DNA from: Metridium senile
Taxonomy: Eukaryota > Cnidaria > Anthozoa > Actiniaria > Metridiidae
Reading direction: 5' to 3'
Assembly (NCBI GenBank): GCA_949775045.1
Contig: OX459100.1
Location: 10,348,331-10,412,330 of the forward strand
Length of the DNA: 64,000 nucleotides
A model generated the notes under the pieces. It was given only the letters and a program-made list of their open reading frames with translations, had not been told where the DNA came from and made no database searches. Made by a program: the position numbers and the translations under genes. Shown in pieces: positions 55,401 to 64,000 of this stretch. Positions within the stretch are counted from its first letter, which is position 1. Every line of letters begins with the position of its first letter.

Positions 55401-57940
55401 AATCTCAGCTGTCAGTAAAGTCTGTGTGGTTAACCCATACTTTTTATCTTCTTCTTTGGGCTTCTTTGAAATAGAATCCCTTTCATTTTGCACAGCTAAA
55501 ACAAAAAATGTATACAAAAACATTAGTAAGCCACAATAGTTGGAAAGCCTTTAGGGCCATCTCAGACAGGAAACTCTACTTAGGGGATGGGGGTTAGGAG
55601 AAGAAAGAATCAACCATACTCTTATAAAATAATAGCATTTTCTGTAACATTCCTAGGTATTTTGATAATGAGTATGTTGACAAAGTGGTGAGTTTTTCCG
55701 GCCCTATCAAGTTATACAGCAAAATTCTTTGCCATACTAATTGAACCATTTGCTTATATCATGGAATGCCATATTTGTTGAAACAATAGGTCTTGAATCC
55801 CTTGGGTTCCCTTGCCTACACTTTCATGGTTTCAGAATGTTAAAAAACAAGGGTTTTCACTTTCACAGGAATAAACATGGCCAATGTGTGATAAAAGCCC
55901 ATAAACAGCAACACAGAGGGATTGTACAGCCTGTTTTAAGCACTTAAAATAAAAATGGATATTATTACAATGAAAAAGCTAATTTAAATAAATGAGTTTT
56001 GAGATTGGACTTAAAGGAAGATAGACTTGAAATGTCTCTTATTGAAGGAGGTAGAGAGTTCCAAAGTAGAGGAGCAGCAACTGAAAAGACCATAGACCAT
56101 ATGACTTGAGATTGTATGACTTTGAGGATAGCAACAAGTGAGAAGATGCATGCTGAGTGTTGACAAATTAAAAACATTTACAAACCCAATCTAAAGACTA
56201 CAGACAATAGGCTCAACAAGCACTGATAAGAGGTATAACAAAAACAAAGAGTCTATCATGCAAGCAGCACAGGCAGTAACATGCTGAAATCCTCTAAGCT
56301 CATATTTACTGAAAACATAACTTTTGGTGCCAACTTTAGAGCTTGTTGATGGTGACTTTGGCATATAGAAAACACATCAAGATTTAAAATTATAAATATT
56401 ATCCATCTTGGATATGAGATAATTAGTATGTTACTCATTTGTCTCACGAATGTCGAAGCTTTAGACCGCAAAGTTTCGACTGCTGCATCAAGATTTTTTA
56501 CAGAAATGCTTTTTTTACTGTTAAAGTTGCATGCTTTTAGCATTTGTGCTCTATCTAGATTACTACTTGTAAATTCATTGTTTGTTTTATTATTGGGATG
56601 GATATTAAAGCTTATTTTTATTATCATCATCACATGCTACAGAGGATAACACTGCACAATATTGAGCTCAAAACTGAACACATTTCCAGTTTGTTGATGT
56701 GTGAACTTGCTCTGAATTTACAGAACGCAATTTTTGAATTTTTACAGCAAATAATTGCGTTGCCAACACTTCAATTAACTAATCATCTGACACTCTATCA
56801 ATTCCAAAATAAACAAGTCATATTTTGACAAGTTGTTGATCGCGTGCTTTTGGAAGATCATTTCACAAATTTGCAATTAAATATTTGCAGTACAAGGGAG
56901 TGTGTACGAAAATTCGGTAAACATAGTATATGAAAATACCTAGCAACTCAGCTGTAATCTTATTGTGCTAATTCGAGATTTTTGCTAACGAGTTTTTAAG
57001 CGTGTGAATTGAAAACGATAAATTCAATTAGCATTGTAACAACACGATCGAGTTTTGGGTATTGTGTTAAGCACTCGCTAACGTTACTCGAGTTCGTAGA
57101 TTGCGTTATGCTTATTCTTGTGCAATGCGCGATATTACAACACTAAGTATCGTACTGAAAAAAAAGGTTAGATATTACACAATAATATCATTAAATATAC
57201 TTTAAAATTGTAATAAATATACTCAAATGTCAACGCGATCGATCGAGTCGATTTCTATCTAAACTAATCAATTTCACATCACTTTAAAATAAACGTGGCA
57301 AGTTTGCTAACAATAACACAAGAACTTTCTCAATTTTTATCGCTGTTCTATCTATCTATAATCCCTCGAATTGCTACATCTGTGTACATAAATGAGTTGT
57401 TAATTATCAAGGCTTGATAAGTGGATTTCTATAGCAAGGATTATCCAAGAAAGAGCCGAGAAGTAATCACACAATATAGTTGAGCAAATTGGTGAGTTGA
57501 GTTTGCGTTATATTGAATGAGAAACTAATTAGATACCTTCTTTCTTCATTCCTGCTCGAAAACATTTCTTCAAACGACAGAACCGACACTGATTCCTCTT
57601 GTCCTTGTCTATGACACAAGTTCTTTGAAATCGGCAGGCATAAACGTGGTTTTTTCGTACACTTCGACGAAAAAAGCCTTTGCAGCCATCGCAACTTGAT
57701 GCTCCGTAATGCTTCCCAGTTGCTTTGTCCCCGCATATCAAACACAATCCATTGCCTTCGCCGTCATCTTTTAAAACAAAATACACCACAACTAGTTAGT
57801 TGAATATCTTAAGTGTATAAAAATCCAGAAAGAAGAGAGCTTGAGTGTTAATATCGAGAAGAAAAGGACGAGGTTTTAGGACACGAACCTGTACACCCTG
57901 CACTCTCCTGCTTGATTCCATTCTCCAAGTTGAGACTCAT
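52459..57940 (-). CDS. HNF4: Hepatocyte nuclear factor 4-type nuclear receptor, six exons
   Basis: Nuclear receptor transcription factor of the NR2A group, binding DR1 elements as a homodimer. Exons: 57889-57940, 57537-57767, 55373-55495, 54424-54792, 53656-53892 and 52459-52799. All phases fit; 450 aa (human HNF4A 474). Start: [15 protein letters not shown] at 57940. The DNA-binding domain is complete in exon 2, with two four-cysteine zinc fingers, [21 protein letters not shown]-box CDGCKG, and [17 protein letters not shown]. The hinge has [11 protein letters not shown]. Exons 4-5 carry the ligand-binding domain ([39 protein letters not shown]) ending in LLQEMLLGG, the AF-2 helix. The last exon encodes a Ser/Pro/Gln/Asn-rich F domain of about 110 residues, unlike vertebrate F domains in sequence. 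An alternative upstream first exon cannot be excluded. Confidence 0.95.
53432..53602. mobile_element. MITE, 171 bp, CACCTAATTGCAATAACATT ends with TA duplication
   Basis: Long imperfect inverted repeat flanked by TA. Ends are similar to 19262-19517. In HNF4 intron 5. Confidence 0.8.
54088..54375 (+). mobile_element. Inverted-repeat element, copy 2
   Basis: GAAATAGAAAACGAGGCAGC, GTGCTCTATTGAGTTATAGA and AGCCAATCAGAGCATGCGAT as in 1571-1876 but in the other orientation. In HNF4 intron 4, about 50 bp from the exon 4 donor. Confidence 0.7.
54950..55362. repeat. (ATC)n microsatellite in HNF4 intron 3
   Basis: ATC/ACC-rich tract ending about 10 bp from the exon 3 donor. Confidence 0.9.
55965..56177 (-). 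mobile_element. LINE relic: reverse transcriptase ORF C-terminus
   Basis: Minus strand encodes [18 protein letters not shown] then [19 protein letters not shown], the characteristic C-terminal end of L2/CR1-type retrotransposon ORF2. No upstream polymerase motifs remain. In HNF4 intron 2. Confidence 0.75.
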
Positions 57941-59940
57941 TTGACGCCGTTTCTATGGACGAATTTGGACTTTAAACTCCACCAGAAGCCACAAAACTAT
58001 CACACAATCCTTCTGCAGTGTATATAAGCTTCACAATTCTGTACTTTGGACCCAACAGGGCCAAAAAACTCCCGTAAAATGTGGTCACCTCCACTGAACC
58101 ATTACTCTAAATGGCGAGCGCAACCATGGTCATGTGACTTACGTCCACTCGGGTTAGACACGAGCGCTTTACGAGGGCACTACGACGTCATCATTGTAAA
58201 CAAACGGACCTACTTTCGCCAAAAATAATATTTGTTTTTTTGATAAAATTGTTAATTTTTCTCCATTTATTGATATACCATTGAATATTTTCAACATAAC
58301 ACATGCAAACACATATTTATCTAATAAACACGAAAATATATCTTTGAATGTGAAAAAAGTAAACAAAATTGAGAATAAATTACTGAAAACAGAATGCTTT
58401 TTATATTTATTTATTCTCGCCATTTGCGATTATTTATTGACCCTTTGTCTATTGTAAAATATTCATAACAGGCTATAGCAAGCTAAATATTCAAAAAGAC
58501 AACAATTTTGGCAGTTTTAAAATGTTTTTTATTATTTGAGGAATATTTTTATCCTTGTTCACGTCGAAGGGCATTCAAGGGCACGTTTGCCCGGCCAGGG
58601 TCTTAGTGTAAATCTACGTCGCTTGCATTTCTGCCGTATTTAGGACAGACTCGTGATACAGCATCTGAGTAAATATATCCTAAAAGTGACACACATGTTT
58701 TTGTTTAAAAAAAGGTTCATTATATTTCTTCATATTACTTCCATTCTATCTATTTTTTTCTGTAACTGCACCATGAATGAATGGCCACTGGATCATGAGA
58801 ATGATTTGTAAAATTATAACTGTCATGTTTTATACTCCTTTAATAAAACTAATTCAATGGATGAATGAAAGAATGGATGGACGAATGAATGGATGAATGA
58901 ATAACTGAATGGATAAATGAATAAATGAATATTCATGGACGGATGAATGAATGGATGAATGAATGATTTAATGAATGAATGAATACATTATTGGATGAAT
59001 GGTTGGATGAATGATTTAATGATTGAATAAATTATTGGATGAATTGATGGATGAATGGATGAATGAATGATTTAATGATTGAATAAATTATTGGATGAAT
59101 TGATGGATGAATGGATGAATGAATGATTTAATGATTGAATAAATTATTGGATGAATTGATGGATGAATGGATGAATGAATGATTTAATGATTGAATAAAT
59201 TATTGGATGAATTGATGGATGAATGGATGAATGAATGATTTAATGATTGAATAAATTATTCGATGAATGGATGGATGAAAGAATGAATAAATGAATGAAT
59301 AAACTTATGGATGTACAGCTCAACAATTGCATTGAATATTTACAAAGGAACGACCGATTGGAAAGAGAACGAGCAAAATCATGAACAAATGGAACAAGCA
59401 AACATTTTAAAGAAGCCATTTGATTTATTATAAGAGACACAAACAATTCAGCCACCATTGTATCTTTAAAGACCACTTCAATACAATTGTTTCATACTTC
59501 CGTTCCTGGGAAACACTATCAGCATGTCAAATAAGGTATTCACTTCATAAATAGAATGACTGACAAAATGAATCTGGTTATTTTCTACATTTTTAAAATT
59601 CATTTTTATTACATTTGTTGATTTATTTACTTGTATTTACATTCTATGTTCTATTTCAGTAACAATAGCGGTTTTTTTTCCAAGTATTAAAGGGTAGGCA
59701 AGGTCGTTAGGCGGAAGATTGCGTGAAGGTTGTTCAAGGTCTTCAACTGGGAGTGTCACGTAAGAGTGTCACGAGTTCATACCATCACGCGTATTTTATA
59801 AGGATTGAAGGAGTAAATTCCGATTTAACAAATTTCTATATGTGTCTATTTTGATCGTTTTCTTGTCCATTATTTTATGACGAACGATTGAACACAATTA
59901 AAATAGTTCTACTGTTTTTAGCGTGCATTCGAGGCTAGTC
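57941..59940. other. Upstream flank of HNF4, no gene found
   Basis: Contains the HNF4 5' UTR/promoter zone (to about 58200) and the microsatellite at 58855-59310. No exon recognised; an upstream HNF4 first exon could hide here. Confidence 0.55.
58855..59310. repeat. (ATGA)n tract with an embedded 56-bp tandem repeat
   Basis: Four copies of TTATTGGATGAATTGATGG with 56-bp spacing between about 59030 and 59270, grown out of ATGA/ATGG tetranucleotides. Confidence 0.9.
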
Positions 59941-60044
59941 TGTCAATAACAATCAAAGACGACTGCGTTGGTGTTTCTTTTTGTACGATGTGTGGTTTAC
60001 ATTTTTTTTTTTAGTTAATCTAAATCTAAATCGCATCCTAAGAA

Positions 60045-60248
60045 ACAATGACGCAGTCCACACTGGTTTAACTGCTAGTTATCGTACATTTAACTCCAAT
60101 TATTTTATTTCAAATATCGATGCAATCCACACTAGTTTAACCACTAGCTATCTTAACATTTTACTCAATTATTTTATTTCAAATATCGACGCAGTCCACA
60201 CTACTTTAATTAACCATTAGTTATCGTACATTAACTCCAACTATTTAA
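60045..60248. repeat. Diverged relative of satellite A, about three copies
   Basis: TTTCAAATATCGACGCAGTC, CACACTAGTTTAAC and CACTAGCTATC correspond to the minus strand of satellite A (TATCAAACACCGACGCAGCC, TATACTAGTTTAC, CGCTAGTTTCC). One more fragment lies at 62186-62215, beyond the palindrome. Confidence 0.7.
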
Positions 60249-62180
60249 GGTGGCTCGACTGAGTATTTTTGAAGGGCCACCGTCGCTGTTTGATCGCAAA
60301 GTACGTCGCGCGTAGAAAAATAATTTCAAATTAATTTTCATGGCGAGTTCAGGCATAGACTGAAGTTTGTTCTGATGTTTCAAATATTGTAATCGGAACT
60401 AGCAATAATTTTTTATGATAGAAAAATAGTTTTGACAAATACGACAATTTTAGGCGAAATAGAGTTTTCTATAAAACCGCATTGGTTGTTTCACAAACTT
60501 CAGATCAAGGTCTTCGTTGTTGCTGAAAATATAAGATTTATATGGAGGCATTTTTGAATAAAATGCTTTTAAACATTTACACAACAAATAAATTAAATTA
60601 ATCAAGCATCCATTTCACTTGATCAAAAACATCACTACAAAAGCTCAGAAAAAGTTGCTTTTGGTCTCATTTGGTCAACAAATGTCTTAGTTATCCGTCT
60701 GGCGAACATGAACGAAATCACTTCAGGCTATTAGGACATACATGATTTTTCGTTTGGTGAGATATAACTGCGCTTTTTCTTCTTTTGTCTAATATTGCAC
60801 ACATTTTTACAAAATATTTCAAAAATTAAAATTTCCTTGATGAATTTTTTTCTTACCGCAGCATTGGCTTTTTGAAATAGTTACTCATCGAGCCCTGCAG
60901 TTTTATGACCATTGATAAATTGGAAGATATCGAAAATAATTTTCAAAATAGGTAAACTTTTCGACCGCTTACTCAAGGCTCGCATTGTTTTGGTTGTCCG
61001 AGATCGCTATTGTCTATATTTTTTACTCAAGTTGTGAATTCCGATATGCATTGTCACCTCACAAACAACACTTGACTACCGTTCGTTAGCCGAGCAGCTC
61101 CGAATGTGATCGCTTGACTATTATATTATAAATGACAAAGGACGGTTACGATGGGTGCTTGTAACGCAATTCCAGCTGATATGCAGTACTTCGAATAACA
61201 TGCCTCTAACTAAACTTGATAGAAAGCGAAAAATCACTGGGCAAAGATTCGAAGTACAGCATATCAGCTGGAATTGCGTTACCGTCCTTTGTCATTATAA
61301 TATAATATTCAAACGATCACACTCGGAGCTGCTCGGCTATAAACGAACGGTAGTCAAGTGTTGTTTGTGAGGTGACAATGCATATCGGAATTCACAACTT
61401 GAGTAAAAAATATAGACAATAGCGATCTCGGACAACCAAAACAATGCGAGCCTTGAGTAAGCGGTCGAAAAGTTTACCTATTTTGAAAATTATTTTCGAT
61501 ATCTTCCAATCTATGAATGGTCATAAAACTGCAGGGCTCGATGAGTAACTATTTCAAAAAGCCAATGCTGCGGTAAGAAAAAAATTCATCAAGGAAATTT
61601 TAAGTTTTGAAATATTTTGTAAAAATGTGTGCAATATTAGACAAAAGAAGAAAAAGCGCAGTTATATCTCACCAAACGAAAAATCATGTATTTTCTAATA
61701 GCCTGAAGTGATTTCGTTCATGTTCGCCAGACAGATAACTAAGACATTTGTTGACCAAATGAGACCAAAAGCAACTTTTTCTGAGCTTTTGTAGTGATGT
61801 TTTTGATCAAGTGAAATGGATGCTTGATTAATTTAATTTATTTGTTGTGTAAATGTTTAAAAGCGTTTTATTCAAAAATGCCTCCATATAAATCTTTTAT
61901 TTTCAGCAACAAGGAAGACCTTGATCTGAAGTTTGTGAAACAACCAATGAGGTTTTATAGAAAACTCTATTTCGCCTAAAATTGTCGTATTTGTCAAAAC
62001 TACTTTTCTATCATAAAAAATTATTGCTAGTTCCGATTGCAATATTTGAAACATCAGAACAAACTTCAGTCTATGCCTGAACTCGCCATGGAAAATAATT
62101 TGAAATTATTTTTCTACGCGCGACGTACTTTGCGATCAAACAGCGACGGTGGCCCTTCAAAAATACTCAGTCGAGCCACC
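60249..62180. mobile_element. TTAA-flanked foldback element, 1932 bp with arms of about 940 bp
   Basis: Ends GGTGGCTCGACTGAGTATTT and complement, flanked by TTAA (60245-60248 and 62181-62184). Arms 60249-61195 and 61248-62180 are nearly perfect complements; the left has about 16 extra bases near 61150. The loop of about 50 bp has no transposase. It is inserted in the satellite-A-like repeat. Confidence 0.9.
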
Positions 62181-62635
62181 TTAATTGCAAATATCGACGC
62201 AGTCCACACTTTACCACTATTTATCGCCGTCACTTTATTTAAAGCGTATCCTTAGAAACACGGAAGCACTTGTAAGCGTTATTTAAACTACACAAAGTTT
62301 GTTTTCGTGTCCTCTATATTCAAATCTTGTTTTTATTAAATCCGAGAAAACCGTAGCCTGCGTGTTGGCTCTGTGGCAAAAAAAAATCGGATAACTTATA
62401 TGACGTCATTCGAGGGATTCCATCGAGCTGGGTCGTAACTTGTAGAAAACTTTAAAGTGACCTTGAATAACCTTCACGCGAAGCTGTTAAAACAGTGATT
62501 TGGTTCAACATCCCCCTCTAAATAACTTTGCCGGAACACAATATACCTCATCGATCAACCTCAGTCTCGATAGCGTGTAATTCATTCGTTAGAAATTGAC
62601 TACAGCTAGGGGCAATTTAAGGTATGTACAAAAAA

Positions 62636-62765
62636 CAGATTTCGTATTACTGTGAAAAGTTCAGTGGAGTGTGCATGCCTTACCGCGACCTGTGATGTTT
62701 CTAGAATTTTGACGTGTCTTGCCGTGCCTTGACCGGGTTCGTGACGTGAGCTTTCCGGCATAGTC
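62636..62765. repeat. Dispersed repeat, copy 2
   Basis: CAGATTTCGTATTACTGTG, TTTCTAGAA and TGCCGTGCCTTGACCG match 30095-30185 in opposite orientation. Confidence 0.65.
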
Positions 62766-63449
62766 ATGCTCTATTAAAATACTTGAATCTCACGGACTGT
62801 AGTCAAATTCTAAAGAATATATTCAAAAACGCTATCGAGGCTAAGGTGAACGAGTTTCTGGGATACTGCTTAGTAAAATATTATTTTTACACACTAAAAT
62901 CTATATACAGGGGCTATGGTATAAAAAAAAATCCTCCATGACTCACTAGCCTCTCAATCATGTTAAACCACTACGCCAAAACGAGTGTAGTCGTTAAAAA
63001 TAACAGAAACTTTTAGTCGCCATATTTTGCTGTGGTCCGTCATATATTCTTATTAGTCTCCTAGCCTGCGTGGCGGCTCTGCATGGGGATATCATTGAAT
63101 ATCCCTTTTCCCCAGAACCGCATCACAGGCATATAGTCTCCCCATGTCGTTTTACTATCGTCACGTGATGCTCTACACCCCACATTGCGTGACGACATTA
63201 CAAACGGCTATACAGTCAATGTCATTAACGTTGTCGACGTGATTCTCTCTTCAGTTCCTTGTTTTCAGCAGTTGAAATTTCAATTGTATACTGTATGAGT
63301 AACAGTGGACATGCAATAAGAATTATAAAATCTATGTTCACAATTAATGCTAGTATCGAAGATTTAAAGCCAACTTATGTGGTATCACGTGACATTTCTT
63401 TTAGTGTTAAAGACCCATGGTCACTTACAAGCATGCACTGCGTGAAAGA

Positions 63450-63744
63450 CATCCTCGGGAACCCTGGGGTATTCTTCTGTCGCTCGTTTCTCCCTTCCAC
63501 AACATATACCCCTGGGAACGTAGTCTGTTGGAGCTTGTTCCGGAAGTCAAAATTCAGCTCTTTCCTGATTGGTCGACCTTATTAGGTCGACCAATGAAAA
63601 TCAAGATAACCATTCAAAGAAAGTCGTTAAATAAGTTTGAATTTTGACTTTCGGAACAAGCTCCAACAGACTACGTTCCCAGGGGTATATGTTGTGGAAG
63701 CGAGAAACGAGCGACAGAAGAATACCTCTGGGTTCCCGAGGATG
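63450..63744. mobile_element. Foldback element with arms of about 109 bp
   Basis: Left 63450-63558 and right 63636-63744 are close complements (CTCGGGAACCC, TCGCTCGTTTCTC, GGAGCTTGTTCCG). The spacer has its own hairpin GGTCGACCT..AGGTCGACC. The flanks 62766-63449 and 63745-64000 show nothing recognised. Confidence 0.8.
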
Positions 63745-64000
63745 CGTGAAAGACTGAATTTCGTGGAAATCGCCAATTAGAAATTCAATGTATTTTACGA
63801 TGTGAGTTGTTATTTACGCTGACTAAATAGTTTAGCGATTTGTTTTCAGTATTTGTTTTCTCTTATCACAACTGACTGCGAATGAATTAGAACACTCAAA
63901 TCAAAATAGACAACGCAAAGCATGCCGGTAAATGACCACGACATTGACTGTGAGTCGAGCAGTAAATATCAATATTTCATTTCGGTACTTTTCTGGGTGG

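Noticed and set aside
61155..61370. 71-codon ORF in the centre of the large palindrome
   Set aside because: Runs through loop and arm of the foldback; no similarity to a transposase.
63923..64000. Possible first exon MPVNDHDIDCESSSK... open to the window edge
   Set aside because: Only 26 codons, no recognisable family and no flanking evidence.

Overview
The window is animal nuclear DNA: AT-rich, intron-dense (GT-AG introns) and packed with microsatellites, minisatellites and short inverted-repeat elements. All five recognised genes are metazoan orthologues, one of them an HNF4-type nuclear receptor, which only animals have. Gene content, repeat style and scattered LINE/SINE relics suggest a cnidarian such as an anthozoan, or another marine invertebrate. 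This placement is inference.

Layout. (1) 929-11197, minus: a KDELC/POGLUT2/3-type protein O-glucosyltransferase, nine exons seen, with the last few codons not located. (2) 12849-16102, minus: PIGM, the first GPI mannosyltransferase, four exons. (3) 16231-27546, plus: PNKP, the DNA-end-processing kinase/phosphatase, 17 exons, head-to-head with PIGM across 128 bp. (4) 28865-47414, minus: an ANO10/TMEM16K-type anoctamin, 12 firm exons plus one candidate terminal exon. Its introns hold several satellites and many transposon relics. (5) 30550-30828, plus, inside the last ANO10 intron: a 92-codon intronless ORF that looks like a histone H3/CENP-A variant with most of its histone fold deleted, behind a TATA box and four CCAAT boxes. 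(6) 52459-57940, minus: an HNF4 nuclear receptor, six exons. 57941-64000 contains no convincing gene; it is dominated by a 1.93-kb palindrome flanked by TTAA.

The genes do not form a pathway. POGLUT and PIGM act in the ER lumen or membrane, ANO10 in the ER membrane, and PNKP and HNF4 in the nucleus. The observations most worth following are the mini-H3 ORF, a 60-bp duplication across a splice donor in ANO10, three TTAA-flanked foldback elements, two related satellites tied to foldback structures, nested insertions with preserved target duplications, and hammerhead-like motifs. Exon joins were made by eye from reading frame, splice consensus and family knowledge; no transcript or database search was available.
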